Assembly: GCF_051622035.1 (NCBI RefSeq)
Contig: NC_135360.1
Location: forward strand, 16,124,501 to 16,188,500
Origin: Arctopsyche grandis
Taxonomy: Eukaryota; Arthropoda; Insecta; Trichoptera; Hydropsychidae
Direction: 5' to 3'
Length of the DNA: 64,000 nucleotides
Below, in pieces: positions 1-10,601 of this stretch. Each line of letters begins with the position of its first letter. The first letter of the stretch is position 1. The position numbers and the translations under genes were made by a program. A model generated the notes under the pieces. The model had not been told where the DNA came from and searched no databases. It was given only the letters and a program-made list of their open reading frames with translations.

Positions 1-2
1 AA

Positions 3-2459
3 ATCACGATTTTTTCATTTCAATAACATTCGAATGAACTTGAAAATAAAGTACAGAAATCGGAACAATTTTTAAGTTGTATCAATAATAAAAGTGAGTA
101 TCTAAATCAAAATGAAAATTATTATCCAAAGCCCATCATATACATATGTATTTTATAAATTATGCTTGACATATTTATAAATGAAATCTCTATAAAAACA
201 GATTTATTGAACGATCATGGATTTTAATGTTCTTTGTGGTTTCTAAAATCTTAAAACATTAAAAAGTTATATTGTTAGGCCTGTATATAAATGGTCAGTT
301 ATTAATTCACCTTTTCGGCCAGTAAATGAAATAAGTTGTCAGTAATACATATGTATAATACATGTTATTAATTTAAATAATCAGTAATGTACATAAAAAA
401 AATTCGTATTCAAATTAAATATATTAGAGGTGTGTCTTGGAGATAATCAAAAACATGAAAACGGAAATCAAATCACTGTATGATATGAAAATTCCTGTAA
501 AAATGCATGAAATATTGTTACAGAAGAATTTCAAGCTAAAAAATAAGATACAAATATAAAATTTTCTGACAATATTACTAAAACTCACACTGAGCGTTTA
601 TTGTTTTTCACTAACCACTTTTATGAATATCATGTGATAATTTTTTCATTTAGTTACTCATCGTTTTTGTATTTAGCAACTGACCAAAAAGTTTATTGCC
701 ATATAGCCATCGATATTCTGCCATCTGCCATTTGTGTCAATATATCATATATACATTTTTATATCCCTCAAAAAGTTACTGATTAAGTCTTTCCAGGCTT
801 ATCTGAACGTTTTAACCTCTACCTATAATACATTACATGTACATGAATATAATATACACATAAAGTCGACAATAATTTATCAACTAGCATGTTCAGTTTG
901 TTTGATCTAAAATAATAAAGTACATACATATGTACGTACATACATATGTAGTTTTGAACGAACGTGAACATTGCTTACGTACATTGAGTGTGAACTTACA
1001 TACATATGATATAAAAGGTTGTTCCACTTTCAATATTCAGGATTAAATGTGGCCACCGTTGAAACATATTTTTGCAAAAGCTTATTCTTGTCACCGCCCA
1101 AAGTCCACCCAACCAACCATAAGCCGACGGTGAACGGAAGCTTATTCATGTAAATGCGTTTTGTGCAAATTTTAAAATATACATAATGCTGAAGAAGCGA
1201 CTAAATTACGAACGAATGACGTTTGTCCAGCATGCATTCAACTGCACTGGATCAGATTACTGCAAGCATACAAATGCATGCTACTAATAACTATCCTTTC
1301 ATTTGACTAAGTGTGCATGTAAGATTTTACTAGTGAATCTTAGCACGTATTTATATTAAACTAGCTTTATTACCCGGCTTCGCTCGGTATTTGTAATATA
1401 AACCGCTTAAACATGACTAATATAATAGTAAACATTTTATTAAATTTATTTGAATACTCATTTGTTTTTTTATTAAATTGACTGTCACGAACAAACAAAC
1501 ATATACAGTAAGTCTCTTATAAAAAAAATATATGTATACGAAATTATATGTATACCAGTATTCCAACCAATCAAAAACGAATTTGACAACGGGTAATCAG
1601 AAACGAATTGCACACATAAACACATAGAACTGTATTATAATCGGGATCTCTCGATGATAATCGGGATCAAATTACTATACACTTAATTCCTATGTCTCAT
1701 TTCAGTCAACTTAGCTATAATATCATCACTGAAATACAAAAAAATGATTGAAAAACAGAAATAATTATTTATTTATTTGTTAATTTAATAGAAAATTGCT
1801 AATTAAAATAACAAACTAAAATTAATAAATATAACATTGAATTAACATATAAAATTAATAAATATAACATTGCACGAACATTGCACATTAACTTTTTATA
1901 ATTGCATCTTCCACAGAGTTATCCATTAACACCCTTCAAGAAGGAATCAATGTTATTAGCACCTCTAATGTTTTCAAGAAGGGCATTATATGTAGATTTG
2001 AATACCTCTGTGAAAAACACCTCCTGCTGTTCTTGCTTCTTAACTCTACCTATAATTAATTTATTCCTATTTTTAGTTTTATGAATATGCGTATCTCTAT
2101 TCCTAACTTTGTATATAATTATTAAATATCTAGGTAATGGATTATTATCAAGCTTATATAATGGCATCAATTTTTTTATAAAAAAATAATACAATATGGA
2201 GATTAAAAAAATTGTCATCCAAAATTAATAAAATATGATAAATAATGAACTGTCTCCACCTATAGTTTTTTCCGAAAATGCTCATACTTTAATATAAATA
2301 CATATATGTACATACATAATCACTGTATATTGGCCATTCGGCGTAAAAACCTCAATTTATCTTCAAAATTTTGATATTCCTGCACAACTGTTGCTACTTA
2401 ATGATATAAGGATCTCTACCTTTTTTACTTTATCTATGTTTTTTACTACAGGGTGACCT
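3..2459. other. AT-rich left end, no gene
   Basis: Apart from the family A copy at 1363, I see only AT-rich DNA, short TACA/TGTA runs (about 925-950) and a 22-bp direct repeat of aaaattaataaatataacat near 1818 and 1850. Confidence 0.6.
1363..1553 (-). mobile_element. Helitron-like non-autonomous element, family A copy 1
   Basis: Shares the terminal block ctag...tacccggcttcgctcggtatt and aatataaaccgc with the other family A copies, and ends in a decayed form of the tctttcgaaattatat end. Confidence 0.6.
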
Positions 2460-2738
2460 CTAAATATACGAATTTGCTGATAATAATCGCTGGCAAGTAA
2501 ATCCGTCTAATATATTCCAAATGCCTGGACAACTACAGTGAAACAATGAGTTTAAGGCGTTATGAAAACCTTCATAGCAATTTGTAGCCTTGAGACATCT
2601 CTTAGCAGCTGCCTGAAAAACATTCAAACTTCTAATTGGAAAGAAGGATGATCTTCCTGCAACTCCGATGTAGGTTGTGAAGGGTGACTGGAAAAATGCA
2701 CTCGTGATGTTGCACCATCGAGACATCCAAACTTTCAA
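2460..2738 (-). pseudogene. MULE-type transposase remnant
   Basis: Minus-strand translation contains FFPIRSLNVFQ, then TNCYEGFHNALNSLFHCSCP and GIWNILDGF, matching the C-terminal part of the MULE/FLYWCH-associated transposases common in arthropods (FP..WNV...TNN..EGFHN.LNS.F.C.HP.IW.L.DG). No N-terminal catalytic part remains and there is no obvious terminal repeat. Confidence 0.55.
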
Positions 2739-2739
2739 A

Positions 2740-4970
2740 GATGCTCACGGAGAACTAAGCAATAGAATTCCACAAAAAAGCGTCAAGGGTTGTTTGTATG
2801 TTATCCGAGGGTGCTAACCTTTTTTGTGGAATTTTATTGCGTAATTTCTTTTTGAGCGCCTTTGAAAATTATGACTTCTCGAAACTGCGCTAATATTCAG
2901 TGCAATTTAGTGCATTATCCGGGAACCATTATGAAGATATAAAATAAGAAATCAGTGGAGTTATCCTCGTTCGGAAATATGGCAGCTAACTAGCCGCTTC
3001 GCGATACGATGAAAATAAATGTTTTATTTTTTATTTGTTCTGAATTGTCATTGTTCTGTTTAATCCTTTTCTGTTTTGTCATTTTTATGATTCGACATGT
3101 TCTGTTATGGAGTGTTCTATTTGATCCGGTTACCATATGTACATACATACGAATACATATAGCTTAGTTCAAACTGCACCGTATGATCGTATGAATTATG
3201 GATTAAATTCATAGGATTCATTCATGATTTTTAATAATCACGAATTTGTAAACCCATTTTCCTTGTGATATTCCACGATTGCGAGTGGGGTGTGATGACC
3301 CGTTGACGTCGTCTTTAATTCCAGTCTAATTTTAATGGATCGCACACGAGATTATCCAGCGCGATGTGTCGGGACAGTTTGATGGCTTTAGATTTATCAG
3401 CGTCGTCGGCAATGATTGATGACAGGCACTTTTGGCACTTGCCAAACGACAATTCTGCGTTTGATGCTCTCGATGCGATTGGATAATTAACGCATACATC
3501 AAACCATATCTCACGGATGCATCAATTCACTAATGGGTGCGGTTTCATCCGAAAAAAAAATGAAAACGATGTTAAACATTATTCATTATAAATGCAAAAC
3601 CATTAACCGTGTATGCCTGCTTGTATTCATTAAAGTTTGTTTGAAAAAAGTCTACACCACATTTATTAATAAAACCTATTTTGACTCTCGTATTTTCTTC
3701 ATGTATTTTACATATTTCAGATTCCAGACTTTATTTGTTAATAAAATTACACATTCCTATAAAAAATGCATAATTTATGATACGTATAAACATTGAATTT
3801 CGAAGTAGATTAATCAAATTTACGATTGAAATTTACATTTAATGTTTTGTATTAAATAGCTGATTAGTATATAATGAGGTAAAATATTTTATACTATTTT
3901 GAAATTGATTTGTCAAAAGCAAGAATTTAAATTATGGGTCAAGACGCATTTTTACTCACCGCTTCATATAAAAAAAACATTTATCATGTGACTATTAAAG
4001 CATCCGAGATTTATAAAAAAGTCAAAAGTATATATGTATATATATTTTTTTAATTTATTCAATTTAATTTTAGCATTTACGACCGCGTAAATAAAAATGA
4101 ATCACGAAGTCATCTCTTCAAAATCTGATTTATCTACTTAGAAGTGATAGTTAAATATTATATGTAATATTTTTTTGTACGAATTTGCAATTACGTACGA
4201 ATCGTCTATAAACGAGGAGGACACACAATGTTTGATGCATTCAAAAATAAATCGCTCGTTTAACTACTGCCTAAAAATAATTTTGGCAGTGGGAAACTTT
4301 GCTGAAAAAAGTTGCGGAAAAGAAATTCGGGCAGCAGGACAAACTGCACATCGGGAAAACTAGTCGGAATTTTTCAGTTTTTCACAATGCACGAAAAATA
4401 TCAGGGAAAAAATGATTCACGAGGCATCGAGGCGATCGAATCTAGGAACGGGGACGTGTGCGTCTCAATCGTAAGTGGGTCAAGTGTGAGACGTGGATAT
4501 TTTAGAACAGAAATATTTGAGAAGAAACGAAAATAACGCGTTTCACACGTATTCAATCACCTGAAGAGAATGTACTGTTTTATAAGTCGACGAAAAAAAG
4601 CTACAATTTTTCAACATAAAAGCTTATAGTTCATGATTTGGAAAAATCAGAAATATTAGGTAAATCTAAATTTGATTTACCGACAAATTCTAGCGAAACC
4701 AATCGATCAAATGTTTGTACGATTGAACTACACGTGTACGAGTATTATGACAACGTCAAACACATCAAGTAGTAAAAAGTTACACTTTTCCTTCCATTCC
4801 AAAAATGTGCAAAGACTAAAAAACACGAGAACATGTAAAATATTCTACAAAAAAACTGAAAATATAATAAGTCAATATTGATTTCAAAAACATATATTTA
4901 TTATTTTAAAATATTTTAAAATCCAATACGATATGTATTTTTATATATAGTCCAGCGCACACTAAAAAAG
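2740..4970. other. Intergenic, nothing recognised
   Basis: Short GC-richer patches at 3,290-3,500 and 4,180-4,520 have only short ORFs on both strands that match nothing I know. Confidence 0.5.
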
Positions 4971-5325
4971 TATGGAACGCTGTATGCTCTGCATAACTAG
5001 CAGAGGTAGGAAACGGAATACGTGGGTGAGAAGTATGACAAAGGTAGTGGATATACATATGTACATACATATGAAGTAGAGAGAGTGAAGACATTGAAAT
5101 GGCAATGGCTGGGCCACGTAGAATGGACGGAAGATGGACGAAATAAATGCTAGAATGATACCCGAGAAAATATAAAACTTTGAAAGGAAGACCACGAAGA
5201 AGATGGGTAGACAGGAAAATGTGAGGTGTGAGATAGATTAAAGTTGCACAAAATAGATACGAATGGAAGTGTGTTGAAGAAGCCTTCATCCAGCAATGGA
5301 TGATTAGTGGCTGTAGGTGATGATG
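4971..5325 (+). pseudogene. LINE ORF2 C-terminal remnant
   Basis: In shifting frames the + strand reads RKRNTWVRSMTKVVD, LKWQWLGHVEW, GRPRRRWVDR and VAQNRYEWKCVEEAFIQQWM. This is the typical C-terminus after the reverse transcriptase of insect non-LTR elements (W.GH..RM...RW, GRP..RW.DD, W...EEA..QQW). A tgatgatgat tail follows. Frameshifts and stops show it is dead. Confidence 0.65.
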
Positions 5326-6240
5326 ATATACGAATATGTACATAAATATTTGATATAAAAATAGATAAATATGTTTATCAAAAACACATATCATCTATAT
5401 ATTTAATGTTAATGTTTTCCTTATTGACCGACAGTAGAATAAAAGTCAAAGCACAAGTCTAAAATGTGAAACAATCATTAAAAAAGTGTTTTGTGTGAAA
5501 TCTGGGTTTTTCCTATTTTAAATATGTATATGTGTGTATGTATAGTTTTGTCCAAAAAATTCGTTTTCGTAAAAATAATTCATATTAATACACCATAAAA
5601 TTAAAAAAATAAATATAAAATCATACAAAAAAAAAAAAAAGTGAGTTTTTCCACAAAAGCTTTCTGTCCAATTTCATGTATTGTTTCATTTTTAAATGAC
5701 AGCTGAATTAAAGTCTAACATTATTTATCTATAATGTGAAATAACTACTTAACTATCAAATGAAGTCTTTCGGGGAAAACTGAGGTTTTCCTTCCAATAA
5801 ATTATAACCGAGTTATGCGAATAACATTGGATTTTCAGTAGAATGAACCATTTTAAGCCATCCATAGCACCAAGAGAATGTAAATAAATAAAATAGTAAA
5901 GAACTTCAATTTTATAGCTATGTAGGTCGGATTGTAAGTTTTTCAAAAAATTTGATTAAATTTGCGCTACATTTCAAACCACTACTTAAAACACATAAAC
6001 AGCCAAATATGACGACGAAAAACAAAAATACCACGAATTCTTGTTTCCTAAAATTTATTATTTATTTATTTCCAACTTGATATTATAAGCGCTAAAGCCT
6101 AACAATGTATTTCACACCGCGGCTTGGTTCACCGTGGAATTGAACGTTTGTCGATGTACAAATCGACCGGATAAATATTTGTGCAAAAAGCGGCTGCGGT
6201 GTGGGTGTCAATAAATTGAGTTTGCGTGCGAAAGAGTCGA
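5326..6240. other. Intergenic, nothing recognised
   Basis: AT-rich with a poly(A) run near 5,627. Ends in the GC-rich upstream part of the promoter at 6.3 kb. Confidence 0.5.
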
Positions 6241-6304
6241 CAATATCGCCAGTGGTGGAGGTAGAGGGCGGCTGAGTAATCTGGCGGGCGCGCGCGCCAC
6301 TGGC

Positions 6305-6487
6305 TATATATACGCAACCTGGACAGGTGACGCACTGCACTGGCTCACAGGCCACAGACAAACACAATATCAACCACCAATTATGGCCTACGAATGTCCT
6401 GAAGATTTTAAACGGGGCGAAGCCGTGGACCGACTCACCCCAATCCCTAATGAGAGTCAGTGGCGGAACATGTTCAATGATACATAA
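6305..6487 (+). CDS. TATA promoter with a 34-codon ORF, unidentified (possible first exon)
   Basis: CTATATATACG at 6304-6313 is followed about 32-40 nt later by initiator-like sequence (tcacag at 6345) and an ATG at 6383 in a good context (caattatgg). The ORF MAYECPEDFKRGEAVDRLTP... runs 34 codons to TAA at 6485-6487. A possible donor (aga|gtcagt, 6456) would make it the first coding exon of a longer gene. The upstream 200 bp are GC-rich (cgggcgcgcgcgcc), unlike the surroundings. I do not recognise the peptide. No matching second exon was found. Confidence 0.3.
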   Translation, partial: YIYATWTGDALHWLTGHRQTQYQPPIMAYECPEDFKRGEAVDRLTPIPNESQWRNMFNDT

Positions 6488-6499
6488 TGAAATATTCCT

Positions 6500-7699
6500 T
6501 CAGGTGTTTCTATATATCTATAGGTATATAAAACGCTCATTTCGTCACACTGATAATTGTTCTTACAGAAGCTAAATCGTTTTATTTTTAAAGTATATTC
6601 ACTTCTTATCAAGTGCACGAATGCGTAGGTACCTACACCTGGTTTCCGGTTTTTATATAATTGTAATATATTCATGAATGGGAAGATATGACGCTCTGTC
6701 ACATTGAGAATTTTTGGCATTGTATGTGATACATTTTGTGGCTCCAAAATAGAATGCGAATTTCTAGTTTATCGGAGGATCGCAAGTCGTTGGTGATTTT
6801 TATATGTAGTTCATGGTTAGCGACAGAACGATGATAACCTATCGAATTTGTTATAGCAGTTCATAGAAGCGTGAACATTTTTAAAACATTGTGATATCAT
6901 GCTGTAATTGCCCTAGTTCAATTATACCAATTCAATTTTTTTATTTATTTAATTTCTTTTAACACTTATATAATTATGTTTATTGCGCCAATAATTCAGA
7001 ACTTTTAATTACTTATATAAGTGTGTTTATTTCTCTAATAAATCGGAACTTATGAACCGTATCGTACGTACATATATGTATATAAATAAAAATGATTTCG
7101 TATAGTTTCTCGAATGATATATAAAATGAATAATAATGAAATTTATAGGATAGATTTTTAGAAGTTTAGACACATTAATAGTAAACATGATGCAATTACA
7201 ACTTTATTTTATTCTTAATTTAAATTCGATCCTGTAACATTATTTCATTCCGGGAAATTTTCACCAAGAGTTTGCTTTAATATAAAAACTCGTAAAATGT
7301 CTTTCATCAAAGGAATTTATGTATGTAAAGTATGTATGAAGTTTATTCCTCGGGCGTTTTACGTAATTTGCGAGCGCACGCTGGGTTGATTTTGTTCCTC
7401 GATATACATATGTACATATTATACATGTTATTTTAGTATGTACTTATATATACATACATATATGAAAGCACAGACTATCCTAAAATATAAGCAGTACATA
7501 GAGATATACAACGCATATACATACATACATACATATGTACATACTTGTAGTTTTTCGGAAAAAGATCAACTCGTAATTGATAATGATAACTATAATTTAT
7601 GATAAGGATTTAACCTCCTCAGTCCTGACTTTATAATTTTTGAAGAAAATAAGTTTTTTTGTGAAATTATTTTTTTGGTACATTAAAGGGGCATGAAAA
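6500..7699. other. Intergenic, nothing recognised
   Basis: AT-rich with several TACATACATATG-type runs (7,400-7,550). No second exon for the 6.3-kb ORF was found. Confidence 0.5.
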
Positions 7700-7912
7700 A
7701 TAGGGGTCTACGTGACGAGACAGAATGTTAAATGACAGAAAACGCAAATATCGGAACGCAAAGATCGAAAATCGAAAGATCTTAAGTCGAAAGTTAAAAA
7801 AAATGGTGCATGGTAAACGATACATACTTACTTAATTTGCGCGAGCAGGATACAACAGGAACAAGAGGAACATGCTTTTCCTCCCGTATTCTGCGCGCGC
7901 ACACTAATAAAA
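7700..7912 (+). mobile_element. Foldback-family repeat, single-arm copy
   Basis: From gggtctacgtgacg to cgcgcgcacactaat this matches one arm of the inverted repeat at 49.1-49.7 kb, including aaaacgcaaatatcgga, ggtgcatggtaaac and caggatacaacaggaacaag. Confidence 0.75.
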
Positions 7913-7916
7913 TTTA

Positions 7917-8102
7917 CATGGAATACCTAAAGTATTCCATGCTAATTTTCCATGGAATACCTGCCATATGTTATATGGCATATAACATAATATATATGTT
8001 TTGTTTTGTCATGTCTAATTTCTTTAGTAATTATTATTTTTTCTGTTATATTTTTGACCATTGTGGCGCATTAGAAATTCCTGTAATTCTACAATGGTCC
8101 AA
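7917..8102. repeat. Cluster of perfect short hairpins
   Basis: Catggaatac-ctaaa-gtattccatg (10-bp stem), tatgttat-atggc-ataacata (8-bp stem) and gaccattgt...acaatggtc (9-bp stem) lie within 190 bp beside the foldback copy. Confidence 0.7.
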
Positions 8103-8849
8103 ACTTTAAATAAATAAATAATTCTAATATATGCTATGTATATGACAACACTGAATAAAAAAGGTCCTCGTAAAAATAAATCGAAAATAGCTTCAAGCGA
8201 CAAAGTCAATGTACATATATAAACATTAAAATATGCACAAGATCTTAGGAGGTTAATAAGTTTAATTTTACAACAAAAATTTAATACGGATATATGCTTT
8301 TTGTTTTAAAAATAAACGGAAAGTGGTTAAATATACGAAAATTATTATTAAAATTTGTACAGTTTAAAGAAAATCATGTTCAAACTGCAAAAAGCATTAA
8401 ACAAGCACTAAGCAGACATGTTTATGACCCGAAATAAATAATAAAATTAGGTTATTAAATTAAAAATATGTACGATTTGTTAGACTTGCCATATTTTACA
8501 TGACTCACTGTATATGATATTTCGTAAAATGTTTTCATATTCGTATTTGGCAATGTTTCAAAAAGTAGTTCATACCCAAGCATACAAACATAGCTTTACA
8601 ATTATTACACAATACGCATATTTGAATTCCTGCATGCATTTTATTTTTTCATCTGAAATTAGACCGAAGATATGCGCAAAGGAACAACAGAGTGACGCTA
8701 ATAATAAGCTTGTAAAAATCAGTACAACTATCGTATTGTATGTATATTCATTATCACATACTCGTTGAAAGATCATAGACATTGTGATGATTCAATATCG
8801 AGTTATTATAATATAATATATGTAATTTGGCGGGTTGAAATATGAAATA

Positions 8850-9330
8850 ATTGTTTGGTACAGGTGTCAACGTCTTTCGGCGGATGCAAATGTCATGATG
8901 GTCGCTAGGTAGCGGCCAATGAGTCAGTTTGACGCGATTGAACTGTCCATATAGGCATTTCGGTACGGGTTTATTTAGGTTCATCATCGACGCATTGCCA
9001 AGACACCCAACTCGAATCATTACAAATGGGATTCGATACGAGAATACCGTTGCCAGGCTAAACGACGACGAACAAATTTCTACTCGGACCTCTGCGTTTG
9101 CGTGGCACCTTTTCGACGGACAGCCGGTCGTTGCACTTAAGACCGTTTGGATTCGAGGACGAGGCTGCGAATTCCCCGATGATGTTTTGGCAGGGGTGGT
9201 GGCGGTCGCAATATCAAACAATAGCCGGTCAAAATAAAGCGGCGGAACAATTGATGAAGACGTGCAATTATATATAGAAAATTCGGTCGCTCTTTCCATC
9301 CACTTAAAATCCACTTAAAATTCATCTAAA
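8850..9330. other. GC-richer island with long ORFs on both strands
   Basis: The minus strand is open for 186 codons (8754-9314) and the plus strand for 102 (8929-9237). Neither translation resembles a known domain. TATATATA lies at 9271-9278. It could be an old transposon or a regulatory block. Confidence 0.3.
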
Positions 9331-9374
9331 AATTTACAACGGATACAAACGAACGAAAAATATTTTTACGAAAT

Positions 9375-9815
9375 TTAATATATAATTTCGAAAGAAACTT
9401 TCTATATATGTATGTATATATGTAGCCTTGATTGGTTGGTTCGTAAACAACACATTCGATTTTTTTTTTCGATTCAAAGGCGCCGATTCGATTTTTTTTC
9501 AATTCAAAATATTTGAAGGCCCCGGCGGAGGCCCGGGGGCGAAGGCCCAGGGGGCGAAGGCCCCAGAGGCGAAATCCCCGGGGGCGAAGGCGCCAAGGGT
9601 GAAGACCTCGGAGGGTGCCGGGGGGGCCGCTGGATTCTGGTATATACATATAATTTCGAAAGAGACTTAGTATATGTATATGTTTGTTTGTTTGTGACAT
9701 TCAATTTAATAAAAAAACAAATGAATATTCAAATAAATTTATATACAATAAAACCATTATAAATTTAATAAAATGTTTATTACAAATACCGAGCGAAGCC
9801 GGGTAAAACCACTAG
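9375..9815 (+). mobile_element. Helitron-like element, family A copy 2, with GC-rich minisatellite
   Basis: The left end is taatatataatttcgaaag and the right end is ccgagcgaagccgggtaaaa followed by ccactag|T. The left-end motif recurs at about 9,648, so the element contains a duplicated end flanking a GC-rich tandem array (9515-9625). Confidence 0.6.
9515..9630 (+). repeat. GC-rich 14-15 bp minisatellite
   Basis: Variants of gggggcgaaggcccc repeat about seven times. The array is embedded in the family A element. Confidence 0.8.
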
Positions 9816-10052
9816 TTCAAATATAATAAAGCTCTCTACGAATGACAAATTATATAATTTTCATACACAGACTTGATGAAACAAAACAAACGATTCTTAT
9901 TATGTAGATAAATGCAAAATAATTCCAATCTACATACTAGCTTCGGAAAAACCCGGTTTTCCACATTTCCTATTGTCTGTTAAACGAACACTTACCAACA
10001 ACACTTGAAGAGGATTTTTCAATCCAATACATTAAATTAAAATTAATTAAAC

Positions 10053-10382
10053 CAGCAACATAGCTCAGTGGTTAGCGTATAATGCTCACAACTGAGGGGT
10101 TACGGGTTCAATCCCTAGTTAAGCGGTGTTGCTGGCGAGACCTTAGATATATATGACTTCAGGTCGATCGTTTCCTATCGGAGTTTGCTTATACAGCAAA
10201 TTTGCGAGAAATATGTAGCATTTATAAGACTCGATAAATTCGAGATGCTAATAACTCGAATCTGCGAGAAACTGATGGGAAGGATGCACTACGCTGTGGC
10301 TAAGTACAATTTTGGCCATAGGTGTTGCCTTGAGGTAACCTGTAATAGGACCAAGATAAATATATATTTAAAAAATATAAAT
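10053..10382 (+). mobile_element. tRNA-derived SINE
   Basis: The head folds like a tRNA: gcaacat (10055-10061) pairs with the gtgttgc at 10126-10132. A box tagctcagtgg (10061-10071) and B box gggttcaatccc (10104-10115) are RNA polymerase III promoter elements. A 250-bp unrelated body follows and ends in an A/T-rich tail. The anticodon arm is not a regular 5+7 structure, so I call it a SINE rather than a functional tRNA gene. Confidence 0.6.
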
Positions 10383-10384
10383 TA

Positions 10385-10601
10385 CTAGTGGTTTTACCCG
10401 GCTTTGCTCGGTATTTGTAATATAAACCGCTTAAAAATGGCCAATCTCATAGTAAACAATTTATTTGAATAGTTTTGTTTTATTCAAATTTTTTTGAATA
10501 TTCATTTATTTTTGTTTTATGAAATTTAGCGTCACGGATTCTACGAACGAACGATAGTTACATACATACATACAAAGTCTCTTTCGAAATTATATATTAG
10601 A
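10385..10601 (-). mobile_element. Helitron-like element, family A copy 3
   Basis: Read on the minus strand it starts A|TCTAATATATAATTTCGAA and ends with a GC-rich hairpin and CTAG|T. The 217-bp copy abuts the SINE. Confidence 0.7.

Noticed and set aside
4906-5394. 162-codon minus ORF
   Set aside because: It is antisense to the recognisable LINE remnant.
10055-10132. Functional tRNA gene
   Set aside because: Acceptor stem and both boxes are good, but the anticodon arm does not form a regular 5-bp stem with a 7-nt loop and a SINE-like body follows.
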